Of a DNA stretch of 64,000 bases, positions 50,135 through 58,866 are shown one piece after another. Numbering within the stretch: position 1 is the first letter of the stretch; each line of letters opens with the position of its first letter. The position numbers were made by a program, and so were the translations under genes. This DNA is from an uncultured Spirochaetales bacterium (GTDB lineage: Bacteria > Spirochaetota > Spirochaetia > Sphaerochaetales > Sphaerochaetaceae), in assembly GCA_949293595.1 (NCBI GenBank), contig CASFDW010000004.1:55209-119208 (forward strand). Direction: 5' to 3'. The notes under the pieces were generated by a model, which made no database searches, was not told the DNA's origin, and saw nothing but the letters and a program-made list of their open reading frames with translations.

Positions 50135-50905
50135 ATGCTGATACCTGGTCTTGTTTCTGCAACATTTAAGAATTTGGATGCCGGCATGGTCGCCAAGCTG
50201 GCTTCCACGGCCGGTTTGAAAGCCATCGAATGGAGCGAAGGGTGGCATATCGGGGACGGTGATGTGGAAAAAGCCGCCGAGGTAGGGCGCATGACTGCGG
50301 ATCTTGGTCTGGAGGTTGCCGCATTCGGTTCCTATTACCGTCTTGGAAAGGGCATGGATTTTTCTTCGCGGATAAGCACTGCCAAGGCTTTGGGCGCAAA
50401 AACAGTCAGAATATGGGCGGGGGACCGTCCTTCTGCCGAGGTCGGTGCCGACGACCGTCGTGCAATGGTGGCGGAAGCAGCAAGAATATCATCCATGGCT
50501 GCCGACAACGGTCTGGTTGTCGCTCTCGAATGGCATAGGAACACCCTCACTGATACCAATGAAAGCGGAATATCTTTTCTGGAAGAAGTAGGCATGGATA
50601 ATTTCCGCACGCTTTGGCAGCCCACGCAGGCGCTGAGCGTGGATGAGCGCCTGCAGGGACTGTTGGATATAGGACCTCGGCTCGTCAACCTCCATGTATA
50701 TCATTGGAATGCGGACGGAAGGCTTCCGCTCTGCGAGGGATCGGATGAATGGCTTTCCTATTTTGGAGCCGTTGAAAGGAAAGAAAATCATTATGCGCTT
50801 CTCGAATTTGTGAGGAACGATTCCGAAGCGCAGTTCTATGAAGATGCCGCGTGCCTGATTGGCTGGCTTTCGGCATCTATGGCCGAGGAGGGAGAAAATG
50901 GCTGA
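50135..50905 (+). CDS. AP-endonuclease-2-like TIM barrel (sugar isomerase/epimerase/eliminase)
   Basis: A 256-residue protein with the xylose-isomerase-like fold. Candidate metal ligands and active residues: Glu in KAIEWSEG, Glu in VVALEWHRN, and the late NLHVYHWNADG. Proteins of this fold isomerise or epimerise free sugars or sugar acids; some act as eliminases on 3-keto sugars. The start follows the yiaK stop without a gap and the end overlaps the next gene by eight bases. Exact activity unknown. Confidence 0.8.
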   Translation: MLIPGLVSATFKNLDAGMVAKLASTAGLKAIEWSEGWHIGDGDVEKAAEVGRMTADLGLEVAAFGSYYRLGKGMDFSSRISTAKALGAKTVRIWAGDRPSAEVGADDRRAMVAEAARISSMAADNGLVVALEWHRNTLTDTNESGISFLEEVGMDNFRTLWQPTQALSVDERLQGLLDIGPRLVNLHVYHWNADGRLPLCEGSDEWLSYFGAVERKENHYALLEFVRNDSEAQFYEDAACLIGWLSASMAEEGENG

Positions 50906-52124
50906 TTTGCATGTTGATTGCTTTGATATGATCAATCCGTTCGTGATAGCATCCAGCCCCGCGACAAGAGGGGCCGAGAATGTGCTGAAAAGTGCCGCGT
51001 GCCGTCCTGGTGCGATTGTTCTTAGGAATTTCGGTCATGGAATGGGCGGAGGAAGTTTCATATATCCATCTGCTGATGCCATGTACAAAGGACAAAGCGC
51101 GTTCCATTCCCATGCGGTGGGCACTCAGATGAAGGATACGATGGACAGCTTGGACAAGTATTGCATGGAAGTTAAGAAGATCAAGTCAAAAATGGACAGC
51201 GACATAAAGCTTTGGGTTTCTATCGGTCATTACAGCGATATTGTCAAAGGTGGCAGCTGGCAGGAAGATTGGAAGACACAGGCGAAAGAACTTGCATTGG
51301 CCGGAGCGGATGCCTTCGAACTGCATTTCAATACTCCAGGAGTGGCTGTTGCTGCAAACAGACAGTTCAATTATTACCAGCTTGTCTACAACTGCACGAA
51401 GATGATCAAGGAAGTGGCTGGAAATCTTCCCGTCATGGTCAAACTCGCAGTCGAATCATGCGATGTTCTCACTTCCATGAGGGAGGCCCAGGCTGCAGGC
51501 GCATCGGCCGTCGGACCAACTGCAAGATGGAAGGCCTTTTACTTCGATCTGGATTGGAAGACAACCGAGGCCCGTCCGGGGGCCGGTTATGGTGGAACCC
51601 AGGCAACCCCGCTTGTGTGCTATGCGGTTGCGGAGGCCAGGAGCAAAGGCATCGATCTTCCGATTTACGCCGGCGGAGGGGTGTTCAGCTATGACCAGGC
51701 CTTGCGCATGATCATGGCGGGAAGCGACATGGTCCAGCTCGGAGCACTCGCATGTGCCGGCGGCATAGGTGCCTGCAGCAATCTTATGAAGAAATTCGAA
51801 GGGTGGATGGACGAGCACGGTTATACGGACCTCAAGTCCCTGAAGGGTGACGCACTCAAGCTCTTCAACATGAGCGATGATTTTGCAAAAGAGCGCCAGA
51901 ACAGGCTTGGGCAGGCATATAAGGCGGCGCAGGTCGACCCATCCAAATGCATCGGTTGCGGCAGATGCCAGGACGTTTGCTGGTATGGTGGAATCAGGAT
52001 TGAGGGTAAAAAGGCTGTCAAGCAGCCGGACTGCATCGGATGCGGGTATTGTTTCCAGGTATGTCCCGTAAAGGCACTCGATGTCGATAAGAAGCGCATC
52101 CTTGCTTCCGCTTTCGAGGAATGA
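50898..52124 (+). CDS. PreA-like flavin/[4Fe-4S] oxidoreductase (dihydroorotate/dihydropyrimidine dehydrogenase family)
   Basis: A 408-residue protein: a dihydroorotate-dehydrogenase-like FMN barrel (NPFVIASSPATRG at the start, IYAGGGVFSYDQALRMIMAG for FMN phosphate binding, VQLGALACAG) followed by two ferredoxin clusters, Cys351/354/357/361 and Cys379/382/385/389. This matches PreA, the catalytic subunit of NAD-dependent dihydropyrimidine dehydrogenase. Its usual partner PreT is absent, and pyrimidine genes are not near. In a sugar operon it may instead reduce a C=C bond in a sugar-derived enone, with ferredoxin as donor. That is inference. Confidence 0.82.
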   Translation: MADLHVDCFDMINPFVIASSPATRGAENVLKSAACRPGAIVLRNFGHGMGGGSFIYPSADAMYKGQSAFHSHAVGTQMKDTMDSLDKYCMEVKKIKSKMDSDIKLWVSIGHYSDIVKGGSWQEDWKTQAKELALAGADAFELHFNTPGVAVAANRQFNYYQLVYNCTKMIKEVAGNLPVMVKLAVESCDVLTSMREAQAAGASAVGPTARWKAFYFDLDWKTTEARPGAGYGGTQATPLVCYAVAEARSKGIDLPIYAGGGVFSYDQALRMIMAGSDMVQLGALACAGGIGACSNLMKKFEGWMDEHGYTDLKSLKGDALKLFNMSDDFAKERQNRLGQAYKAAQVDPSKCIGCGRCQDVCWYGGIRIEGKKAVKQPDCIGCGYCFQVCPVKALDVDKKRILASAFEE

Positions 52125-52125
52125 T

Positions 52126-53238
52126 ATGGAAAGGATTCCTGTATTGCTTGTCGGAATCGGCGGTTATGGTGAGAACTATGTCCGCGAATTTTTAGAGAAC
52201 GACGTTCCAGACGCATATCTGGCCGGAGTTGCCGACCCGTTCGTGTACAAGAGCCCGTACTCAAAGAGGCTTGAGGAGCTTGGAATTCCGACATTCCAAT
52301 CGCCCGCGGAGTTCTATGCCAAGAATAAGGCGTGCCTCACCGTCATATCTTCACCGATCCATACCCATTATTCGTATGTGATGTGCGCTTTGGACAATGG
52401 AAGCAACGTGCTTGTGGAAAAACCGGTGACGATAGATCTGGACAAGATGGACGCGATGATAAGGCGGCAGAAGGAATCCGGACTGTTTGTGTCCGTCGGC
52501 TATCAGCTGTGCTATTCGCGGGATGTCCTTGCTTTGAAAAAGGATATTCTTTCGGGAGTCTATGGAAGGCCGTTGAGGATGCGTTCACTGAGGATGATGA
52601 GGCGTTCGAGTTCGTATTATGCGAGAAACGGCTGGGCCGGACGGTTCTCCTGCCATGGCGAATATGTGCTGGACAGTCCTGTTTCGAACGCGTGCGCCCA
52701 CCAGATACAGAACATGCTTTTCCTTCTTGGGGATGACATGGGGTCGACAGCCGATGTGCTTTCCGTTTCGGGAAAGCTTTATAAGGGTAATCCCGAAATA
52801 CAGAACTACGACGCGGCGGCTTTGAGGATTGCCACCGACAAGGGGGTAGACCTGTTCTACTACACCGCCCATTGCCTTGACGAGGCGAAGGTGGGTCCTG
52901 TAAGCACCTTCGAGTTTGAAAGGGCCCGCATCGAGGAGAAGGACGGGGTGTTCACCGCGTTTTTGAACGACGGGGGGACTGTGGACTATGGTGCTGTCGA
53001 CAAGGGGCTGAGGCTGCAGAAGCTTTATGATTCTGTATCCTGCTGCTTCTCCCATGAGGAGCCGGTGTGCAGGCTTGAAAGCGCGCTTGCACACACAAAG
53101 GTGGTGCTCATGGCCCAGAAACTCCCATGTTTTCTCCGCTTCGACGCTCAGAAGAGGACGGAAGGGCAGGAGTACTACTATGCAATCGACAAACTGGCGG
53201 AGGAATATATGGGTTTGTATTCCTCCTGGTCGGTTTGA
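52126..53238 (+). CDS. Gfo/Idh/MocA-family sugar dehydrogenase (1 of 3)
   Basis: A 370-residue NAD(P)-dependent oxidoreductase. The N-terminal Rossmann fold has LLVGIGGYGENYVREF, the conserved EKP is in NVLVEKPVTIDLDK, and the second domain contains the His of SNACAHQIQNML. The family oxidises hydroxyl groups of sugars, often at C3, or inositol, and some members work as oxidoreductases with bound NAD. It starts two bases after the PreA-like gene and precedes the binding-protein gene. Substrate unknown. Confidence 0.85.
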   Translation: MERIPVLLVGIGGYGENYVREFLENDVPDAYLAGVADPFVYKSPYSKRLEELGIPTFQSPAEFYAKNKACLTVISSPIHTHYSYVMCALDNGSNVLVEKPVTIDLDKMDAMIRRQKESGLFVSVGYQLCYSRDVLALKKDILSGVYGRPLRMRSLRMMRRSSSYYARNGWAGRFSCHGEYVLDSPVSNACAHQIQNMLFLLGDDMGSTADVLSVSGKLYKGNPEIQNYDAAALRIATDKGVDLFYYTAHCLDEAKVGPVSTFEFERARIEEKDGVFTAFLNDGGTVDYGAVDKGLRLQKLYDSVSCCFSHEEPVCRLESALAHTKVVLMAQKLPCFLRFDAQKRTEGQEYYYAIDKLAEEYMGLYSSWSV

Positions 53239-53273
53239 AAAAAAGATATTGATTAGTGAAAAGGAGGGTAACA

Positions 53274-54881
53274 ATGAAAAGGTTATCAATCGTAATCGCT
53301 TTGGTTGTTCTGATCGTGGCCTCACCCGTTTTTGCAACAGGACAGAAGGAATCCGGTGTGACAGAGGATGGTAAGACCATCATCACGATGTGGTCCCCGC
53401 TGAGCCCGAACATCACACAGGTAGCTCAGAGTTTTGATCAGACCGTATATTGGCAGGAACTCATGGAGAGGACCGGGGTCGAGATTGAATTCCAGCATGC
53501 AAGTGCAAGCAATGACGGTGTTCTTACGGAGAATTTCAACATCCTCATCGCCAGTGGCGAATACCCGGATATCATCCAGTACAAATGGATAGATTATCCT
53601 GGCGGACCTGCAGCCGCGATAGAAGACGGAGTGATCATCCCGTTGAACGATGTATTCGAAAAGTATTGTCCGAACATCACGAAGTTCCTTGATGAGCATC
53701 CCGACATCGCGAAGATGATTTCCACCGACGATGGGACATACTATGTCTTCCCGTTCCTCCGCGGTGACAGCTATGAGAACAACAACCTTCTTTTCTCGGA
53801 AGGCTGGGTCTGGAGGAAGGACCTTCTCGAGAAGGCCGGTATCGACAGCATCCCGGAAACGCCCGACGAGCTGTATGACGCTCTTGTTGCCCTCAAGGCG
53901 ATGGGTATCGAAAAACCGCTTTCAATCAGAAAGGATCATATCTCGAGAGTCCTTGCTCCCGGTTTCGATTCATTCGGTGATTCGATATCAAGCTTCTATG
54001 TCGTCGACGGGGTTGTCCACAACGGATATTACGAGCCGCAGAGAAAGGATTACCTCGAGTTTGCGCACAAACTTTATGCCGAGGGACTTCTTGACAACGA
54101 TTATCTTTCAGTGGACAAGAACAAGCTTGCAGTAAATGTGCTCAACGGACTTTGTGCCGGCGCATATGCACCCGGCGGATCCGGAATCGGAACATGGCTT
54201 CCTGCAATGAGGCAGACGGATCCGAGTGTCGAGCTTGTTTCCGCAAAGCCGCTTTCTCCTGAAAAGGGCAGGCTTTCGATGTTTGCCAAGATGTCCGATA
54301 TCTACTCGAACACAGGTTCTTCGTCCGCCATATCCACATCATGCAAGAATATAGAAGCTGTGGCGAAGTTCCTTGACTATTCGTATTCGGAGGAAGGCAG
54401 GCTTCTCGACAACTTTGGAATCGAAGGTGACACTTATGTGATGGTCGACGGATATCCCCAGTATACTGACAAGATAGTTCCGACCGGAGATGATGGCCTC
54501 ACAAGCGAAGGCTACACGATCAGTCAGGCCCTGAGCATGTATACGAGGACCTATGCTACCGGAGGCTACATCCAGGATCCCAGGTATCTCGAGCAGTACT
54601 ATTCACTGCCTGAGCTCCAGGAGGCTATCAATCTTTGGGCACAGACGGATTACGGCAAATATATCTATCCTCCCGCAACCACGACAGCCGAGGAGGCTTC
54701 CGAGCTTGCCACAATCATGAACAACATCAATACCTACGTAGATGAGATGGAGTCGAAGTTCATCACTGGAGTAACGAGCCTGGATGAGTATGATGAATAT
54801 GTTGCCCAGCTTGAGAAGTTTGGAATCGAAAGAGCCATCGAGATAAAGCAGCAGGCATACGACAGGTACATGGCGAAATAA
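53274..54881 (+). CDS. Oligosaccharide ABC importer binding protein, LplA/LipO type
   Basis: A 535-residue binding protein of the large family-1 type. The signal peptide MKRLSIVIALVVLIVASPVFA is followed by TGQKESG, the spirochaete pattern, with no lipobox cysteine. At 535 residues it is longer than maltose-binding-type proteins and matches LplA/YtcQ proteins that pair with LplB/LplC permeases and bind complex oligosaccharides. AAGGAGG precedes the ATG at 53274. A strong RNA stem-loop follows the stop codon and may protect this message, which is needed in excess. Confidence 0.92.
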   Translation: MKRLSIVIALVVLIVASPVFATGQKESGVTEDGKTIITMWSPLSPNITQVAQSFDQTVYWQELMERTGVEIEFQHASASNDGVLTENFNILIASGEYPDIIQYKWIDYPGGPAAAIEDGVIIPLNDVFEKYCPNITKFLDEHPDIAKMISTDDGTYYVFPFLRGDSYENNNLLFSEGWVWRKDLLEKAGIDSIPETPDELYDALVALKAMGIEKPLSIRKDHISRVLAPGFDSFGDSISSFYVVDGVVHNGYYEPQRKDYLEFAHKLYAEGLLDNDYLSVDKNKLAVNVLNGLCAGAYAPGGSGIGTWLPAMRQTDPSVELVSAKPLSPEKGRLSMFAKMSDIYSNTGSSSAISTSCKNIEAVAKFLDYSYSEEGRLLDNFGIEGDTYVMVDGYPQYTDKIVPTGDDGLTSEGYTISQALSMYTRTYATGGYIQDPRYLEQYYSLPELQEAINLWAQTDYGKYIYPPATTTAEEASELATIMNNINTYVDEMESKFITGVTSLDEYDEYVAQLEKFGIERAIEIKQQAYDRYMAK

Positions 54882-54882
54882 T

Positions 54883-54946
54883 ACAGCCTTGTGCTGTTGA
54901 CAGGGTGGTCCGAAGGCGGGGGTCCGATTCCCCCGCTGTCAATTTT
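54883..54946 (+). ncRNA. tRNA-like/mRNA-stabilising stem-loop after the binding-protein gene
   Basis: A small hairpin acagc/gctgt (54883-54897) is followed by nested stems. The outer stem is TTGACAG (54897-54903) with CTGTCAA (54936-54942); the inner stem is GCGGGGG (54916-54922) with CCCCCGC (54930-54936) around the loop tccgatt; the two share base 54936. The string ggtggtccgaaggcg between them resembles the D-arm side of tRNA-Ser, and the inner stem with a 7-nt loop a T-arm, so it looks like a tRNA without an anticodon arm. Four T follow the stem, so it may also be a partial terminator between the binding protein and the lyase gene. Confidence 0.5.
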
Positions 54947-54957
54947 GGGAGAAAACG

Positions 54958-56979
54958 ATGGAAAGCATTGAAAACGCCTTGAGCCTTGTGGATTTTTCAT
55001 ATCCGGGCCTCGAAGACGCCTGTAAAGCGTATGAAAGCAATGATCATGAGCTTGCTTTCAATCTTGTTGTGGAGCATTTCCGCAACAGGAAATATCCGAA
55101 ATACCTTTTTGACAGGGAGACGGCATCCTTCATTGATTCACCCCTCGTGTTCGAGGAGGCGGAAAAGACCATGAGGCATTTCATCTTCGGTCACCAGTTC
55201 GACGGACCCATAGTATGGAACTACAATCCCACCGCCGACACCAGCAGGGACAACGAGTGGACATGGTCGCTGTACCGCACCATCTATTGGCAGCCCCTCG
55301 CAAGGGCCTACGCACTGACAGGGGATGAAAGGTATGTGCGTGAATTCGTCTCGCAATTCAAGGGGTTCTATGAATTCTGGCCTGCAAAGGCGCATATCGA
55401 GAATACCGAGTTCGAGCTCAAGACACCGTTCCCCGGTCACGCCTGGAGGACGATAGAGGCCGGGATAAGGATCTACACCACATGGCTTCCTTGCCTGGAG
55501 ATCTTCAGAAAAAGCGAAAGTTTGGATGATGCTTTCTGGGCCTGCTTCCTGTCGTCCATAAACGATCATGCAACGTTCCTCATGGGGCATTACAGCAATC
55601 ATAACAGGTCCTCCAACTGGCTCAGCATGGAGGCCAGCGCACTCTTGCAGATGGGTATCATGTTCCCTGAGCTCAAAGGATCACAGGTCTGGAAGGATAC
55701 CGGATACAAAAGGGTGATGCATGAGATTCCGTATTGTTTCGACTCCGACGGAGTGCATATGGAACGAACGCCAATCTATCATTTGGTTGCCTCGATTGCA
55801 TTCCTGCAGGCTGTGCTTTTGTGCCGGAACAACGGAATATATGTTCCGGATTATGCGATGTCGGTGATTGAAAAGTCTGCGGAGTTTCTTTTAAGGATTG
55901 TCAAACCTGATTTCTCCACACCGATGCTTGGGGATGCCGACAGGGATGATTTCCTTTCGGAACGTGCGGACACATCGACATACGAGGGGATGAACCTCTC
56001 GTTCTTCCCTGACGACCTGAATGAGATAAGGGGCTATTTTTCGCTCATGGCCCGTCTGACCGGCAGAAAGGATTTCCTGTTCCTTGCCACTGGTGGAAAA
56101 GAGGGCAGTGCTCCTGAAAACAATTCTTCGGCACTCCTCGAGGCCGGCATTTTTGCAACACGGACCGGCATGCGTGAAAATGACAGCTTCCTCATGACGC
56201 AGATGATCCGGTTGGAGAGGGGGGAGAGGAGCACCCATTCGCACAACGATACTGGCCATGTCGAGCTCATGCTCGACGGGGAGGACATCCTCATCGATTG
56301 CGGAAGATACATATACAATTCCTCGATATGGAAGGACTGGAGGCACTATTTCACATCCGTGAAGGCGCACAACACCCTTTACGTCGACGATCACAACATG
56401 GGCGATGTCCCGGAGGTGCAGCGTGTCCGCGGTGTCAGGGGTGTTGTCCATGAATTCACTGATAATGGTGCATACCGTGTGATAGACATATCCCACAACG
56501 GATATGTATTCATGGATGATCCTGTTTTCCACAGAAGGCAGATCGTGCTTGTTCCTGAAAAAAATTCATGCATTGTGGTCGATTATGTACGTGGAGAAGG
56601 AAGAAGCAGCCATGATTTCCGCTTCTATTGGAATTTTGCTTCCGAAAATCTGTCAAAAGGGGATGGGACCTTCGTGTATTCGACCAAAAAGGGGAGAAGA
56701 TACGTTTTCTCGTACGTTTCTGATAATGACGTCTGGGAGGATGGAATTCTCTGCGGCTCTTCTGATCCGATCGGAGGCTGGGCTTCTTTTGGTTATCCTA
56801 TCAAGCAGCCGGTTGCACAGCTGTGCGTGAGGTCTTCCTGCAAGGCCCCGTTCATCATGGCCAGCCTTATCGGAAAAGAGGATGTATGTTCCTCGGTGAG
56901 CATGAACGATGGTGCTGTTCATGCGGATATCGGCGGCATCAGGCTCTGTTTGTCTGAAAAGGGGGTTGCAAGGATATGA
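54958..56979 (+). CDS. Cytoplasmic heparinase II/III-family polysaccharide lyase
   Basis: A 673-residue lyase: an (alpha/alpha) toroid domain (residues about 60-370) and a C-terminal beta-sandwich (from about 395). Motifs of the heparinase II/III group: GHYSNHNRSSNW (211-221) with catalytic Asn/His, DGVHMERTPIYH (264-275), and THSHNDTGHVELMLDGE (426-442) with a His that stabilises the uronate. These enzymes cleave next to uronic acids by beta-elimination, producing 4,5-unsaturated ends. It has no signal peptide, so it acts on imported oligosaccharides. GGGAG precedes the ATG. Which uronide (glycosaminoglycan, alginate, other) cannot be told. Confidence 0.88.
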   Translation: MESIENALSLVDFSYPGLEDACKAYESNDHELAFNLVVEHFRNRKYPKYLFDRETASFIDSPLVFEEAEKTMRHFIFGHQFDGPIVWNYNPTADTSRDNEWTWSLYRTIYWQPLARAYALTGDERYVREFVSQFKGFYEFWPAKAHIENTEFELKTPFPGHAWRTIEAGIRIYTTWLPCLEIFRKSESLDDAFWACFLSSINDHATFLMGHYSNHNRSSNWLSMEASALLQMGIMFPELKGSQVWKDTGYKRVMHEIPYCFDSDGVHMERTPIYHLVASIAFLQAVLLCRNNGIYVPDYAMSVIEKSAEFLLRIVKPDFSTPMLGDADRDDFLSERADTSTYEGMNLSFFPDDLNEIRGYFSLMARLTGRKDFLFLATGGKEGSAPENNSSALLEAGIFATRTGMRENDSFLMTQMIRLERGERSTHSHNDTGHVELMLDGEDILIDCGRYIYNSSIWKDWRHYFTSVKAHNTLYVDDHNMGDVPEVQRVRGVRGVVHEFTDNGAYRVIDISHNGYVFMDDPVFHRRQIVLVPEKNSCIVVDYVRGEGRSSHDFRFYWNFASENLSKGDGTFVYSTKKGRRYVFSYVSDNDVWEDGILCGSSDPIGGWASFGYPIKQPVAQLCVRSSCKAPFIMASLIGKEDVCSSVSMNDGAVHADIGGIRLCLSEKGVARI

Positions 56980-57749
56980 GGTTCGGCATATGCATGGATA
57001 TTGCCAAGGCTGAAGGGCTCGACCGCCTCGGATTCGATTATTTTGAAGGAAAGCTCAATGCGATAGCAAAGCTTGATGAGGATGACTTCAACAGCGTGCT
57101 TTCCACCCTTGGCGGGTGCAGGACGAAGGTGGAGGCATGCAGCCTCCTTTTCCCGAAGGACATGGTCCTGATAGGGGATGGTGCGGTTTCCGACGACGCT
57201 CTTTGCGCCTATCTGCACCTTGCTTTTTCAAGGATGGAGCGTCTTGGGGCCGATGTGGCCGTATTCGGAAGCGGCAAGTCGAGGTTCGTGCCGCAGGGGA
57301 TGTCATACCGTACCGCGTTTTCGATCCTTGTGGATAGGACCAGGATCATCGGAAGGATTGCTGAGGAGCATGGGATCACGGTGGCCATAGAGCCGCTGAA
57401 CCGCAACGAGACCAATTTGATCAATTCCATTACGGAGGGAGCCATTCTACAGGAATGTGTGGGCATGGATTCCGTTTCGCTTCTTGCAGACATGTTCCAC
57501 ATGTGCGGCGAATGTGAGGATATGAAGAGGATCGGGCTGGTCTCACCGCTTTCCCACGTCCATGTCGCACTTGCATCATCAAGGGCATTCCCGACGCATA
57601 GGACGGAGGAGCTTGTGGAGTTTTTTAAGAATCTGAAGGCTGCAGGATACTGTGGCAGGATGAGCATAGAAGGCAAGAGCGGGGATGTCGTGTCCGATTC
57701 GCTTGAGTCGCTGAAGGTCCTTTCGGAATTGGACAAGGAGGAGTTATGA
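56976..57749 (+). CDS. AP-endonuclease-2-like TIM barrel (sugar 3-epimerase-like)
   Basis: A 257-residue protein of the sugar phosphate isomerase/epimerase fold. The metal-binding Glu is in VAIEPLNRNETNLINS, the hallmark also of D-psicose/D-tagatose 3-epimerases, with LLADMFHMCGE and HVHVALASSR further on. It differs clearly from the barrel at 50135, so the operon encodes two distinct enzymes of this fold. ATGA overlaps link it to the lyase and the dehydrogenase on either side. Confidence 0.82.
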   Translation: MRFGICMDIAKAEGLDRLGFDYFEGKLNAIAKLDEDDFNSVLSTLGGCRTKVEACSLLFPKDMVLIGDGAVSDDALCAYLHLAFSRMERLGADVAVFGSGKSRFVPQGMSYRTAFSILVDRTRIIGRIAEEHGITVAIEPLNRNETNLINSITEGAILQECVGMDSVSLLADMFHMCGECEDMKRIGLVSPLSHVHVALASSRAFPTHRTEELVEFFKNLKAAGYCGRMSIEGKSGDVVSDSLESLKVLSELDKEEL

Positions 57750-58864
57750 ACAAGGTAAGGATTGGAATCATCGGATATGGCAAGATGGGAAGCCAGCACA
57801 CCCGTGCGTTTCTCGACAACAAGGTGCCGAATGCGGTTTTGACATGCATAGCGGACATCGATCCGAAACGCCTCGATGCTGCCCGACAGCTCTGCGGGGA
57901 GTCGGTTTCGCTCTTTTCTTCCGCCGAAGATCTTATTGCCTCCGGATGCTGTGATGCGATAATCCCGACTGTTCCCCATTACTACCATCCGCTTTATGCA
58001 ATCGAGGCGTTCAACGCCGGCTTGCATGTCCTTTGTGAAAAGCCCGCCGGGGTCTACACGAAGCAGGTCGAGAAGATGAACGAGGTTGCCGCAAAAAGCG
58101 GGAAGGTGTTCGGGATAATGTACAACCAGAGGACGAACCCTCTTTATCAGAAGGCGCGTGATCTGGTCAAAAGCGGCGAGGTGGGGGAGATAATCCACAC
58201 CAATTGGATCATCACAAACTGGTACCGGTCCCAGAGCTATTACGACCAGAGCTCGTGGAGGGCCACCTGGAAGGGAGAGGGCGGAGGTGTGCTTCTGAAC
58301 CAGAACCCCCACAACCTCGACCTTTTCCAGTGGATATGCGGCATGCCGAGCCGTGTCAGGGCCGACGTCTATTACGGCAAACACAGGAAGATCGAGGTTG
58401 AGGACGACGTATATGCCCTTTTCGAATATCCGAACGGTGCCACGGGATCCTATACCACCACAATCGCAGACACCCCGGGCACGAACCGTTTTGAGATAAG
58501 TGGGACGAAAGGAAAACTTGTCATTGAGAACGACAAGCTGGAGTTTTTCCGTCTGAGGGAGGATTCCATATCTTTCAACAATCGTTACAAGGGTGGGATT
58601 GGCCAACCAGAATGTTGGAAATGCGAAATCCCGATAAAGGGCACCTATACATCCCATCCCGGGCTTATCCGGAATTTCTGTGATGCCGTACTTGGCAACA
58701 CTCCTTTGCTCGCTCCCGGAGAGGAGGGTATACTCGGATTGTCGATATCCAATGCGATCCATCTTTCCTCGTGGCTTGGCGGAAAATGGATAGACCTGCC
58801 GATCGATGGTGATCTGTTTGCTGAAAAACTTGCAGAAAAGTGTGGAGGTAGTCTTCCGTTATAA
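57746..58864 (+). CDS. Gfo/Idh/MocA-family sugar dehydrogenase (2 of 3)
   Basis: A 372-residue oxidoreductase. Rossmann motif GIIGYGKMGSQHTRAF, conserved EKPAG in HVLCEKPAGVYTKQ, and the catalytic His in LLNQNPHNLDLFQW, the pattern N-x-H-xx-D typical of active members. It is placed after the TIM-barrel gene with an ATGA overlap, a pairing seen where such dehydrogenases and barrels act in sequence. Substrate unknown. Confidence 0.88.
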   Translation: MNKVRIGIIGYGKMGSQHTRAFLDNKVPNAVLTCIADIDPKRLDAARQLCGESVSLFSSAEDLIASGCCDAIIPTVPHYYHPLYAIEAFNAGLHVLCEKPAGVYTKQVEKMNEVAAKSGKVFGIMYNQRTNPLYQKARDLVKSGEVGEIIHTNWIITNWYRSQSYYDQSSWRATWKGEGGGVLLNQNPHNLDLFQWICGMPSRVRADVYYGKHRKIEVEDDVYALFEYPNGATGSYTTTIADTPGTNRFEISGTKGKLVIENDKLEFFRLREDSISFNNRYKGGIGQPECWKCEIPIKGTYTSHPGLIRNFCDAVLGNTPLLAPGEEGILGLSISNAIHLSSWLGGKWIDLPIDGDLFAEKLAEKCGGSLPL

Positions 58865-58866
58865 TC

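Noticed and set aside
57209-58762. Minus-strand open frame of 517 codons
   Set aside because: Covers the TIM-barrel and Gfo/Idh/MocA genes in antisense and shows no recognisable motif.
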